This document shows positions 18,383 through 23,936 of a stretch of DNA of 30,540 nucleotides, piece after piece. The stretch spans positions 1-30,540 of the forward strand of contig JAEEII010000143.1 of the NCBI GenBank assembly GCA_016281295.1, read 5' to 3'. The notes under the pieces were generated by a model. The model was not told where the DNA came from. It searched no databases and was given only the letters and a program-made list of their open reading frames with translations. This DNA is from Bacteroidales bacterium (GTDB lineage Bacteria > Bacteroidota > Bacteroidia > Bacteroidales > F082). The translations under genes and the position numbers were made by a program. Positions within the stretch are counted from its first letter, which is position 1. Each line of letters opens with the position of its first letter.

Positions 18383-18703
18383 ATGTGGGTATATGTTTCG
18401 ATGAGTTTTTCGATCCGGAGCAAGCAGAAGAGGGTGCAGCGTGACAGTTTTGTAAAGGAATTGGTGAAGGATGGTTTTGTGAAGTTGTACACGACTATGT
18501 ATGTACGATACTGCACGACGTTGGGTAATGCGTTGATTCATAAGCGAAGGGTTATGGAGAAGATGTTACCTTTCGGTCGTATAAGCATTATTCTTGTGGC
18601 TGATCAGCAAGCGAGTTTATCGTATCATCACATTGGTACGAAACAGGATGAAAAAAAAGAGAAGGAACTGCCAAAAATTCCTGAATTAATAGAGTTTTTC
18701 TAA
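18383..18703 (+). CDS. cas2: Cas2-like protein, diverged
   Basis: 106 residues, normal for Cas2. Starts MWVYVSMSFSIRSKQKR after AGGTGAG and ends IPELIEFF. KELVKDGFVKLYTTMYVRYC, the HKRRVMEKMLPFGRISIILVAD block and the length fit type II Cas2, the structural partner of Cas1 in spacer integration. The usual FDLP motif at the end of the first strand is replaced by MSFS, so the conserved Asp is absent. It follows cas1 by ten bases and directly precedes the repeat array. The assignment rests on pattern, gene order and length; a database search was not possible. Confidence 0.75.
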   Translation: MWVYVSMSFSIRSKQKRVQRDSFVKELVKDGFVKLYTTMYVRYCTTLGNALIHKRRVMEKMLPFGRISIILVADQQASLSYHHIGTKQDEKKEKELPKIPELIEFF

Positions 18704-18752
18704 ATTAAATTGATTTTAAAATAGTGATATTCAGTATTTTGTTTACTATTAG
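18704..18752 (+). promoter_or_regulatory. AT-rich leader-like spacer between cas2 and the first repeat
   Basis: 49 bases, almost only A/T, between the cas2 stop and repeat 1. In a CRISPR locus this is the place of the leader where new units are added. No TAnnTTTG box was found in it. Confidence 0.35.
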
Positions 18753-18786
18753 GTTTTAAGTGATTGATTATTGAGGGGGATCAATG
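18753..18786 (+). repeat. Array repeat 1
   Basis: 34 bp, centre GAGGGGG. First repeat after cas2 and so the leader-proximal one. The arms ATTGAT and ATCAAT form a 6 bp dyad. Confidence 0.9.
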
Positions 18787-18799
18787 GTGAAGACTGAGC

Positions 18800-19042
18800 T
18801 CATCTAAGCGACGAAGGAAGCCAGAATTCTCTACGCTTTTTTTTGCGAGCTTCCTTCTTGGCGGCAAGCTCGCGCATCTTGACCTCTTTCATCTCAACTA
18901 TCTCGGGGTCGTATTCATGCCCCGAAACAATGAGATAAACAGCCTTGGCGATTCCAAAAGGAATAGCGATGATATACGGCACCAAGACAACTATCAGGAC
19001 TATGCCGACAATGCAGAATAATATGAACAGTATCGTTTCCAT
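18800..19042 (-). CDS. Small membrane protein, family A copy 1 (array interval 1)
   Basis: 80 residues. Starts METILFILFCIVGIVLIVV, a hydrophobic stretch of about 40 residues (one long or two short helices), then a strongly basic tail ending RREFWLPSSLR. Three paralogues lie in intervals 7, 12 and 15, all with the opposite orientation to this one. A TATCTTTG promoter box (19048-19055) ends five bases before the ATG, so the mRNA is probably leaderless. Function unknown. It looks like a phage moron: a small gene with its own promoter, antisense to its neighbours. Confidence 0.65.
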   Translation of the reverse strand: METILFILFCIVGIVLIVVLVPYIIAIPFGIAKAVYLIVSGHEYDPEIVEMKEVKMRELAAKKEARKKKRREFWLPSSLR

Positions 19043-19047
19043 CACCG

Positions 19048-19055
19048 CAAAGATA
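19048..19055 (-). promoter_or_regulatory. -7 box of family A copy 1
   Basis: Minus strand TATCTTTG, followed by CGGTG and the ATG; preceded by the AAAGTTTTATA-like run shared with the other copies. Confidence 0.5.
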
Positions 19056-19070
19056 TAAAACTTTCAGGAC

Positions 19071-19233
19071 ATGTCAACAGGAACAGTGGAATTTAAGATA
19101 AAAAACACCGACGAAGGCGGTTTCAAGAAACTGGAAGTTGATGCCGACGGTTTCAACAGTGCCGTTAAACGTATCAAAAGTGAAACGGAAAAACTAGGTA
19201 CAGGACTGGGCAAGTTCTCTGAGATCGCCATCG
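19071..19233 (+). pseudogene. N-terminal fragment of a phage tape-measure-like gene (interval 1)
   Basis: Starts MSTGTVEFKIKNTDEGGFKK and runs 54 codons until repeat 2 cuts it; translation would stop at a TGA inside the repeat. Nearly the same N-terminus is seen in intervals 7, 12 and 15 (minus strand). The LEVDADGFNSAVKRIKSE style is that of tail tape-measure N-termini in Bacteroidota phages; this is a judgement by style, not by search. Confidence 0.45.
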
Positions 19234-19267
19234 GTTTTAAGTGATTGATTATTGAGGGAGATCAATG
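19234..19267 (+). repeat. Array repeat 2
   Basis: 34 bp, centre GAGGGAG. Confidence 0.9.
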
Positions 19268-19508
19268 GTGAGGAGGTCATCCTGTTCTCCGAAGACCATC
19301 AGGAAGGCCACATAACGATCGATGACATCGACATAAAGGAGTTTGACACTACCACGGCACTCATCGCCCGCAAAGGCTGCCAGCTCGTAGTGCTCGCCCC
19401 GTAGTTCTTCACCGTTCATGTCAAGTACCGCCATAACCACCATGTTATCAGCGAAGTTACCGACTGAAGGTTTGAAGAAATTGTTCTCCATGGAAAGATT
19501 TGCTTCAG
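19268..19508 (-). pseudogene. Internal coding fragment of a secreted T9SS-type protein (interval 2)
   Basis: The whole 241 bp interval is one open frame on the minus strand with no own start or stop. MNGEELRGEHYELAAFAGD and ECRG match the domain in the cargo protein at 12278-13564 (MNLIATIQLNGEVLRGE, GAFYGDECRG), but the two are clearly different in sequence. So this piece came from a Bacteroidota chromosome gene, not a phage, and not from the gene in this window. Confidence 0.7.
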
Positions 19509-19542
19509 GTTTTAAGTGATTGATTATTGAGGGAGATCAATG
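19509..19542 (+). repeat. Array repeat 3
   Basis: 34 bp, centre GAGGGAG. Confidence 0.9.
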
Positions 19543-19748
19543 ATAGGCATTGAAGGTCAACTTGTCATTGGACCAGACATACGACATCCACGGGGTAACT
19601 GAGGGACGGGTGGAGGCGTTCACACCGAAGCTGAAGAACTCGTTTTTCTGCACCTTGGCGTTGGTGACGATATTGATGATGCCGTCGGCCTTGGAGCCAT
19701 AGCGCGCCGAGGGGTTCGTGATGACTTCCACGTGATCAACGCTGTTGG
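19543..19748 (-). pseudogene. Internal coding fragment of a TonB-dependent-receptor-like outer membrane protein (interval 3)
   Basis: 206 bp, one open frame on the minus strand without start or stop. NSVDHVEVITNPSARYGSKA followed by DGIINIVT is the typical end of the plug domain of TonB-dependent or beta-barrel family proteins in Bacteroidota; the rest (MSYVWSNDKLTFN) is barrel strand. Again a chromosome-type gene cut at both ends by repeats. Confidence 0.75.
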
Positions 19749-19783
19749 GTTTTAAGTGATTGATTATTGAGGGGGGATCAATG
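19749..19783 (+). repeat. Array repeat 4
   Basis: 35 bp, with six G after GA in the centre. Confidence 0.9.
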
Positions 19784-19905
19784 TTGTTAAGGTTTGCGTA
19801 CTGTTTCCGCAGCTTATCCAGCTCCGTTTCAAGTTTGGCAAGGGCATCGCGAGCCTGGTCGCCGTTCACATAGATATCGGTGGTGAATTGGTCTCTGTTG
19901 GGCAT
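19784..19905 (-). pseudogene. N-terminal fragment of a phage tape-measure-like gene (interval 4)
   Basis: Starts MPNRDQFTTDIYVNGDQARD and continues as a coiled coil (LAKLETELDKLRKQYANLNN) for 40 codons until repeat 4. A TACTTTTG box (19919-19926 region, minus strand) lies just before it. The amphipathic start fits tape-measure or similar long tail proteins; not certain. Confidence 0.45.
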
Positions 19906-19982
19906 AACAAAAGATGTTTGCCGCAAAAGTATTGAGCAAACATCTTTTTATAGTGACATTAAAGCGACCGTACAAGAAATCA

Positions 19983-20144
19983 TTACCATCGATACGGGTT
20001 ATCGTCATCACCATCACCGTATCGGTATCCGGGCCCGTGAAACGTTTTGGGCGATCCACCGTCTCTCCAGGAATGGTGTCCTGGTTTCTTGCCTTGTTTG
20101 TAGGTAATTATGGCGAATACTATTATGATGAAAATCCAGTACAT
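19983..20144 (-). CDS. Small membrane protein, family B copy 1 (interval 4)
   Basis: 53 residues: one membrane helix (MYWIFIIIVFAIITY) and a Gly/Asp-rich tail (GHHSWRDGG, YGDGDDDNP). The same design and the same upstream promoter region occur in interval 8. A TATCTTTG box (20163-20170) is 18 bases upstream. Function unknown. Confidence 0.55.
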   Translation of the reverse strand: MYWIFIIIVFAIITYKQGKKPGHHSWRDGGSPKTFHGPGYRYGDGDDDNPYRW

Positions 20145-20162
20145 TGTCTCTGTGATCTTGTG

Positions 20163-20170
20163 CAAAGATA
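20163..20170 (-). promoter_or_regulatory. -7 box of family B copy 1
   Basis: Minus strand TATCTTTG. The 45 bases before it (with GAAAGTTTAGAACG) are closely similar to those before the interval 8 gene. Confidence 0.5.
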
Positions 20171-20232
20171 CACAAAAATCGTTCTAAACTTTCAAAAACA
20201 AAAGTATTTTTCACTTGAAAAGCGAAAAAAAA

Positions 20233-20550
20233 TCACGTCCTTCGCCCGATGCTCTTCACCTCGATGGTGCGGATGGCCGACGCTGCCGCCCGTCCGTAAG
20301 CCTGGGCCACCAGCTCTCCAAGGCGGTGCCGCTCGTGGGCGAAGATGCGGTAATACCAGGTGCGGCGCTCACGGCCACGGCCACGATCCTCGAACTTCAC
20401 CAGCGTGCCGCCGTTGCCGCAGCTGTAGCCCCGCCCCACGCCTTTCTTGACGTATATGCCGTACATGGGAAAGGAGAACGACAGCCAGTCGGGCACCTTG
20501 GCCATGCCGCCTCCGGATCCTCGCCCTATCATCTGGTTGGCGGCGTTCAC
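20233..20550 (-). CDS. Phage-type structural protein, GC-rich (interval 4)
   Basis: 105 residues from GTG at 20550, four bases after the stop of the preceding gene. Gly/Arg-rich, with IGRGSGGGMAKVPDWLSFSF and ERRTWYYRIFAHERHRLGEL. Much richer in GC than its neighbours in the array. The tight spacing between two minus-strand genes and the tape-measure-like start further on suggest a phage tail module. I do not recognise the family. Confidence 0.5.
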   Translation of the reverse strand: MNAANQMIGRGSGGGMAKVPDWLSFSFPMYGIYVKKGVGRGYSCGNGGTLVKFEDRGRGRERRTWYYRIFAHERHRLGELVAQAYGRAAASAIRTIEVKSIGRRT

Positions 20551-20553
20551 CGC

Positions 20554-20608
20554 TCAGTAGTTGTACTCGATGGAGCGGTAGAGGTTGCCGGTGTCGAAAA
20601 TGCCCTTG
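20554..20608 (-). pseudogene. C-terminal end of a phage tail-completion-like gene (interval 4)
   Basis: Eighteen codons ending GIFDTGNLYRSIEYNY, cut by repeat 5. The DTGxLxxSI pattern is common at the end of HK97 gp10-type head-tail proteins. Short, so the call is tentative. Confidence 0.4.
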
Positions 20609-20644
20609 GTTTTAAGTGATTGATTATTGAGGGGGGGATCAATG
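20609..20644 (+). repeat. Array repeat 5
   Basis: 36 bp, the longest copy, with seven G after GA. Confidence 0.9.
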
Positions 20645-20679
20645 TTGATAGTCAAGAAAACCAAATGGAAGAAATGATG

Positions 20680-20898
20680 TCAGGCTACTTCGTAAACATT
20701 GGAGAACTGGCGTTCAGCCTTGGCCTTAAAAACATAGTCGCCTTTTTGCCCGTCCATCTTTTGGCTGTGTTTTTCAGCATCAAAGATGATTTCAATCGGG
20801 ATGGTGTCAAAAGCCTTGCATTTGCATCCTTCAATAAAATGGGCACATTGCTCGCACTCAAACGGCATAGGTTTTCTATTGTCTACAAGATGAGACAT
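20680..20898 (-). CDS. Small Cys-rich protein, complete gene with promoter (interval 5)
   Basis: 72 residues. MSHLVDNRKPMPFECEQCAH then CKCKAFDTIPIEIIFD; four Cys in CEQC and CKC could bind metal. QKGDYVFKAKA follows. Similar short proteins are common on Bacteroidota phages and mobile elements, without known function. Its promoter is the 31 bp module at 20922-20952. The left end of the interval holds ten plus-strand codons (LIVKKTKWKK then stop), the tail of a neighbouring gene. Confidence 0.6.
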   Translation of the reverse strand: MSHLVDNRKPMPFECEQCAHFIEGCKCKAFDTIPIEIIFDAEKHSQKMDGQKGDYVFKAKAERQFSNVYEVA

Positions 20899-20921
20899 TT
20901 TATTTTACAGATAAAGCAATT

Positions 20922-20952
20922 GCAAAAATACAAAACTTTTGTATAATGCAAC
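20922..20952 (-). promoter_or_regulatory. Shared 31 bp promoter module, copy 1
   Basis: Minus strand GTTGCATTAT, then CAAAAGTTTTGTATTTTTG with one mismatch at the joint. The TATTTTTG end is a -7 box, with TTGCAT at the -33 distance. Four further copies lie in intervals 9, 10, 11 and 13. Confidence 0.65.
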
Positions 20953-20958
20953 AATTAA

Positions 20959-20992
20959 GTTTTAGGTGATTGATTATTGAGGGGGATCAATG
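20959..20992 (+). repeat. Array repeat 6
   Basis: 34 bp, centre GAGGGGG; carries the only change in the left arm region (AAG to AGG). Confidence 0.9.
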
Positions 20993-21031
20993 TATAGTAG
21001 AACTATTTATATTGAAAGGTGATTTGAAAAT

Positions 21032-21196
21032 ATGGTTACAAAAAGAGATAGAGAGATTTATAACGACATGGATTCATTAGATGAGAATGTTCAAGACACC
21101 AGTATGGATGTTCATACTTTTTTTGAACTTTTACGAGAAGAAATAAGAGGTAGATCAAAGAAGCAAAATGGCCAAGATAGAAGCGCAAGCATATAG
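21032..21196 (+). CDS. Small acidic ORF (interval 6)
   Basis: 54 residues, MVTKRDREIYNDMDSLDEN to the end; its stop TAG uses the first G of repeat 7. A second start overlaps it at 21168 (MAKIEAQAYSF) and is cut by the repeat, so the true gene order was probably this small gene followed by an overlapping one. Ten codons before it (MYSRTIYIER then stop, from the repeat's own ATG) may be the tail of a previous gene. No recognised family. Confidence 0.4.
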   Translation: MVTKRDREIYNDMDSLDENVQDTSMDVHTFFELLREEIRGRSKKQNGQDRSASI

Positions 21197-21229
21197 TTTT
21201 AAGTGATTGATTATTGAGGGGAATCAATG
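21196..21229 (+). repeat. Array repeat 7
   Basis: 34 bp, centre GAGGGGA. Confidence 0.9.
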
Positions 21230-21385
21230 AACAGATGAGAATTTGGCCAACCCAGATTTTAAAACTGAGGTCTCTGCTTTAATGCGCTTTACAGCATTGT
21301 TGAAGCCGTCGGCGTCAACCTCCAGTTTCTTGAAGCTTCCGTCATCGGTGATTTTTACTTTAAATTCCACTGTTCCAGTTGACAT
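21230..21385 (-). pseudogene. N-terminal fragment of a tape-measure-like gene (interval 7)
   Basis: 52 codons starting MSTGTVEFKVKITDDGSFKK and ending at repeat 7. Almost the same protein as in interval 1, but in the opposite orientation relative to the repeats. Confidence 0.45.
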
Positions 21386-21400
21386 AACCAAAAAGTTTTA

Positions 21401-21408
21401 TATCTTTG
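21401..21408 (+). promoter_or_regulatory. -7 box of family A copy 2
   Basis: TATCTTTG, then CGGTG and the ATG at 21414. Confidence 0.5.
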
Positions 21409-21413
21409 CGGTG

Positions 21414-21671
21414 ATGGTAAAGTTGCTGTTCATATTGTTTTGCATTGCCGGCCTTGTTCTGATAGTTTTCTTGGTGCCGTATATCATCGGTATTTTCCTT
21501 GGAATCGGTAAAGCCATCTGGATTATTGTTACAGGGCGTGACAAGGACCCTGAATTTGTTGAGGAACAAAAAGCCTTCGAAACCAAGCGTGCGGCAAAGA
21601 AAGAGGCTCGCAAGAAAAGACGGAAAAACTTTTGGCGGGTTTCCCCATCGTTCATGGAGTATTTTCACTGA
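21414..21671 (+). CDS. Small membrane protein, family A copy 2 (interval 7)
   Basis: 85 residues, MVKLLFILFCIAGLVLIVF at the start, GRDKDPEFVEEQKAFETKR in the middle and a different C-terminus (VSPSFMEYFH) from copies 1 and 3. An upstream in-frame reading to 21243 merely crosses the antisense tape-measure fragment. The end of a minus-strand gene (21684-21699, GLQ then stop) follows, so the interval is gene end, antisense accessory gene, gene start. Confidence 0.65.
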   Translation: MVKLLFILFCIAGLVLIVFLVPYIIGIFLGIGKAIWIIVTGRDKDPEFVEEQKAFETKRAAKKEARKKRRKNFWRVSPSFMEYFH

Positions 21672-21699
21672 CATCTGCTTGTCTCACTGAAGTCCCTGC

Positions 21700-21733
21700 G
21701 TTTTAAGTGATTGATTATTGAGGGAGATCAATG
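21700..21733 (+). repeat. Array repeat 8
   Basis: 34 bp, centre GAGGGAG. Confidence 0.9.
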
Positions 21734-21803
21734 ACAAGAATAAGTGCATTTTATTAAAACAGGTAAAAACTTTTGTTTTTGGAAGTTTAGAACGTTTTTT
21801 GTA

Positions 21804-21811
21804 TATATTTG
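21804..21811 (+). promoter_or_regulatory. -7 box of family B copy 2
   Basis: TATATTTG, 13 bases before the ATG at 21824; upstream region similar to that in interval 4. Confidence 0.5.
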
Positions 21812-21823
21812 CAGAAAGAAAAC

Positions 21824-21982
21824 ATGGAAACAATGGTCTGGTTTATCGTCATAATAGCTTTCGTCTATGTGGCCTACATAGAATACAGAAAGGAAAAGAA
21901 GCACCCTGGGTACCGCTCATGGATGGATCACGATTATCATGGCTGGGATCAATGGCGTGTGCGTGGAAAGAATCGCGAGTAG
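21824..21982 (+). CDS. Small membrane protein, family B copy 2 (interval 8)
   Basis: 52 residues: METMVWFIVIIAFVYVAYIE as one membrane helix, then a Trp/Asp/His-rich tail (YRSWMDHDYHGWDQWR). Related in layout to the interval 4 protein (HHSWRDGG). The left end of the interval carries an ATG on the minus strand (MHLFL) that runs into repeat 8. Function unknown. Confidence 0.55.
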   Translation: METMVWFIVIIAFVYVAYIEYRKEKKHPGYRSWMDHDYHGWDQWRVRGKNRE

Positions 21983-22008
21983 TTGTAAAGCCAGATCACA
22001 CCCGTATC

Positions 22009-22042
22009 GTTTTAAGTGATTGATTATTGAGGGAGTTCAATG
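22009..22042 (+). repeat. Array repeat 9
   Basis: 34 bp, centre GAGGGAG and the only copy with TTCAATG at the end, which breaks one pair of the dyad. Confidence 0.9.
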
Positions 22043-22095
22043 TGAACGATAGCCAAGTTGACGGCTTTTTTGGGAATCTCAATTTGAACTTTCAT
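22043..22095 (-). pseudogene. N-terminal fragment of an unknown gene (interval 9)
   Basis: Starts MKVQIEIPKKAVNLAIV on the minus strand and is cut by repeat 9 after 17 codons. Confidence 0.4.
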
Positions 22096-22112
22096 TTTTT
22101 TTTCTGTTTTTT

Positions 22113-22143
22113 GTTGCATTATCCAAAAGTTTTGTATTTTTGT
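22113..22143 (+). promoter_or_regulatory. Shared 31 bp promoter module, copy 2
   Basis: GTTGCATTATC then CAAAAGTTTTGTATTTTTG; -7 box at 22135-22142. Confidence 0.65.
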
Positions 22144-22147
22144 AGCG

Positions 22148-22206
22148 GATAGAGCCTCGAAAGAGACTCCGACCGCCCTCAGCCCCGCAAACGCGGGGCT
22201 GTTTAT
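22148..22206 (+). ncRNA. Putative small RNA with terminator (interval 9)
   Basis: About 60 bases from the predicted start to the end of a perfect 9 bp hairpin (CAGCCCCGC, loop AAAC, GCGGGGCTG, 22180-22201) followed by TTTATTT. No ORF of any length fits. The promoter, short body and terminator make a complete small RNA gene, antisense to the flanking gene pieces. Confidence 0.5.
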
Positions 22207-22320
22207 TTATGGGAATGGCAATAATTCCTCTCCATACTTGACATTTACATTGTGTTTATGCGTTGATGATTTGAGTTTACCATTTATTGCGTCTTTTATC
22301 ACGGTAATTGAAATAGTTGT
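22207..22320 (-). pseudogene. C-terminal fragment of an unknown gene (interval 9)
   Basis: 37 codons ending VKYGEELLPFP, with its stop just beyond the small RNA terminator. Together with 22043-22095 it gives gene end, antisense RNA, gene start. Confidence 0.4.
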
Positions 22321-22354
22321 GTTTTAAGTGATTGATTATTGAGAGGGATCAATG
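22321..22354 (+). repeat. Array repeat 10
   Basis: 34 bp, centre GAGAGGG. Confidence 0.9.
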
Positions 22355-22420
22355 TCAGCGTCCACTTCCATGCTCTCTTCTTGAAGGATTTTGATTGAGA
22401 ATTTGATTGGGTTTTCCGTA
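22355..22420 (-). pseudogene. Tape-measure-like N-terminal region fragment (interval 10)
   Basis: Minus-strand frame ENPIKFSIKILQEESMEVDA resembles the VEFKVKITDDGSFKKLEVDA block of intervals 1, 7, 12 and 15. No ATG is present at the expected place, so the start may be altered. Weak. Confidence 0.25.
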
Positions 22421-22437
22421 TTTTTTCCGTATTAATT

Positions 22438-22468
22438 GTTGCATTATTCAAAAGTTTTGTATTTTTGC
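22438..22468 (+). promoter_or_regulatory. Shared 31 bp promoter module, copy 3
   Basis: GTTGCATTATT then CAAAAGTTTTGTATTTTTG; -7 box at 22460-22467. Confidence 0.65.
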
Positions 22469-22472
22469 GGTG

Positions 22473-22568
22473 TCTTCTTAGGAAGACCGTCGGGACGCGT
22501 TATCCTTGAAGATGGAACTTAAACCGGGACCGTCTATGTAGCACCAATTAAGGTGCTACTTTCTTTTA
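22473..22568 (+). ncRNA. Putative small RNA with terminator (interval 10)
   Basis: About 95 bases, ending in a perfect 8 bp hairpin (GTAGCACC, loop AATTAA, GGTGCTAC, 22538-22559) and TTTCTTTTA. The body has short paired words (CTTCTTAGGAAG, GACCGTC near GGGACG). Same promoter but no sequence likeness to the interval 9 RNA. Confidence 0.5.
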
Positions 22569-22673
22569 TTATAGATTGAAATAAAAGAGTGGATGTATCC
22601 TTTCTTTCCAATGTTTGTCCGACTTACATCAATTCTTCTTTTACCTTTTAAAATTAAAACCTCCACGGCTTTG
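22556..22673 (-). pseudogene. C-terminal fragment of an unknown gene (interval 10)
   Basis: 38 codons, KAVEVLILKGKRRIDVSRTN onward, stopping inside the small RNA terminator. The overlap of a minus-strand stop with the terminator is as in interval 9. Confidence 0.4.
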
Positions 22674-22707
22674 GTTTTAAGTGATTGATTATTGAGGGTG
22701 ATCAATG
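22674..22707 (+). repeat. Array repeat 11
   Basis: 34 bp, centre GAGGGTG. Confidence 0.9.
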
Positions 22708-22915
22708 ATTATGAAGGCTGGGCTCCGAACCAACCCATTCAGCCTGGGCAGAAAGGTTATGACCCGAAAAAACCGAATAAAAGGAAACACCCAGAAGCTG
22801 AGTATTTCACCTACTACTCCTTAACAATTAAAGGAAAACGTATTGGGCTAATGTAAAAATGCACAAGCATCTAAAAGGAGAGGTGCTTTACACCATACAA
22901 GATAAAAAGCCATAA
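22708..22915 (+). pseudogene. Phage toxin-like C-terminal domain, frameshifted (interval 11)
   Basis: Frame YEGWAPNQPIQPGQKGYD, then KHPEAEYFTYYSLTIKGKRI. A one-base shift near 22847 changes frame to WANVKMHKHLKGEVLYTIQD and a stop at 22913-22915. The HPEAxYFTYY...VKxHKxxxGEVLYTI pattern resembles the nuclease-like domains (PBECR / barnase-EndoU group) at the end of phage MuF-type head proteins. Start cut by repeat 11; the call is by recall. Confidence 0.45.
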
Positions 22916-23009
22916 GACTTAATAGAAGGGTTGCCCAAAACAACAAAAGACCAATGAATGCGTCGAACTGGGTTACCCCCAATAGCGTCTGACATCATCA
23001 GTCTCGCCT

Positions 23010-23040
23010 ACAAAAATACAAAACTTTTGAATAATGCAAC
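23010..23040 (-). promoter_or_regulatory. Shared 31 bp promoter module, copy 4
   Basis: Minus strand GTTGCATTATT then CAAAAGTTTTGTATTTTTG; -7 box at 23011-23018. It points left, into about 90 bases without ORF that could encode a small RNA (stem TGGG/CCCA), though no clear terminator is seen. Confidence 0.6.
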
Positions 23041-23075
23041 AAAAAATGATATGAAAATTTACTAAGAGAGGCGTA

Positions 23076-23116
23076 ATGAGTAAAAAAACAGAGAAAAACG
23101 CAAGCAGAGGGAAGCT
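23076..23116 (+). pseudogene. N-terminal fragment of an unknown gene (interval 11)
   Basis: MSKKTEKNASRGKL, cut by repeat 12. With the toxin-like end on the left it frames an antisense promoter, the same plan as in other intervals. Confidence 0.35.
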
Positions 23117-23150
23117 GTTTTAAGTGATTGATTATTGAGGGGGATCAATG
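23117..23150 (+). repeat. Array repeat 12
   Basis: 34 bp, centre GAGGGGG. Confidence 0.9.
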
Positions 23151-23201
23151 GCCTCCGTCATCGGTGATTTTTACCTTAAATTCCACTGTTCCTGTTGACA
23201 T
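23151..23201 (-). pseudogene. N-terminal fragment of a tape-measure-like gene (interval 12)
   Basis: Seventeen codons, the shortest of the MSTGTVEFKVKITDDG starts, cut by repeat 12. Confidence 0.4.
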
Positions 23202-23216
23202 AACCCAAAAGTTTTA

Positions 23217-23224
23217 TATCTTTG
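23217..23224 (+). promoter_or_regulatory. -7 box of family A copy 3
   Basis: TATCTTTG, then CGTTG and the ATG at 23230. Confidence 0.5.
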
Positions 23225-23229
23225 CGTTG

Positions 23230-23472
23230 ATGGTAAAGTTGCTGTTCATATTGTTTTGCATTGCCGGCCTTGTTCTGATAGTTGTCTTGGTGCCGTATAT
23301 CATCGGTATTCTCCTTGGAATCGGCAAAGCCATCTGGATCATTGTTACAGGGCGTGACAAGGACCCTGAATTTGTTGAGGAACAAAAAGCCTTCGAAACC
23401 AAGCGTGCGGCAAAGAAAGAAATTCGTCGGCAAAGACGGAGAGAATTTTGGCTTCCTTCATCGCTAAGATAA
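23230..23472 (+). CDS. Small membrane protein, family A copy 3 (interval 12)
   Basis: 80 residues. Membrane part almost the same as in copies 2 and 4, but the end RRREFWLPSSLR is that of copy 1, so the family shows mosaic C-termini. Same promoter placed directly on the start codon. Confidence 0.65.
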   Translation: MVKLLFILFCIAGLVLIVVLVPYIIGILLGIGKAIWIIVTGRDKDPEFVEEQKAFETKRAAKKEIRRQRRREFWLPSSLR

Positions 23473-23479
23473 CACCGTT

Positions 23480-23575
23480 TCACTGAAGCCCCTGCTCCCT
23501 CTTCACTCTCTCGAACCTTTCCCTTATCTCTTTTGCCGTGAGTTTCTCCCGCTGGGTCTCTTCCGTGTCCCATGG
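23480..23575 (-). pseudogene. C-terminal fragment of the gene preceding the tape-measure gene (interval 12)
   Basis: 31 codons, WDTEETQREKLTAKEIRERF then ERVKREQGLQ and stop. Shorter pieces of the same end occur in intervals 7 (GLQ stop) and 15 (ERVKREQGLE stop, 26261-26293). In phages the gene before tape measure is usually a tail assembly chaperone; that role is inferred from position only. Confidence 0.5.
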
Positions 23576-23609
23576 GTTTTAAGTGATTGATTATTGAGGG
23601 GGATCAATG
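23576..23609 (+). repeat. Array repeat 13
   Basis: 34 bp, centre GAGGGGG. Confidence 0.9.
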
Positions 23610-23738
23610 ACTGACTTTCGTTGATTTTTATTGTTTGTTTCTTGTTCATATTAAATACATATTTTACAATAAATAGTACGTTGTTTTGATTTGTCTGAAA
23701 TATTTTGTATATATGCAATATAAATAATATTTATAGAT

Positions 23739-23936
23739 ATGGAGAAGAAACACAATTTAAATGAAGAATATCTTAACTCATTGACAGAAGAACAAAGAAT
23801 TAATGAGATGAGTGAATGGAGTGCCAAAGAATGGGGAAACTATTATTGTCCTGAAGGAACTATTTCATTGGAAGAATATCGTGAATTGGGACACAAGTTA
23901 ATAAGAGAAGAATATGAAAGGTTAGGATGGTTGTAG
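23739..23936 (+). CDS. Small AT-rich ORF (interval 13, first of pair)
   Basis: 65 residues, MEKKHNLNEEYLNSLTEEQR with many Glu and Trp (SEWSAKEWGNYYCPEG). Overlaps the next ORF by ten bases, like a two-gene operon. The interval is much richer in AT than its neighbours. To its left the minus strand has an ATG (MNKKQTIKINESQSL) cut by repeat 13. No family recognised; a toxin-antitoxin or immunity pair is possible but not shown. Confidence 0.5.
   Translation: MEKKHNLNEEYLNSLTEEQRINEMSEWSAKEWGNYYCPEGTISLEEYRELGHKLIREEYERLGWL

Noticed and set aside
21243..21413. N-terminal extension of the interval 7 membrane protein (also 25844-26002, 23128-23229)
   Set aside because: The extension is antisense to the tape-measure-like start and crosses the promoter; the short start after TATCTTTG is shared by all copies.
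22148..22568. tracrRNA for a type II system
   Set aside because: No stretch complementary to the array repeat was found in either small RNA or elsewhere in the window.
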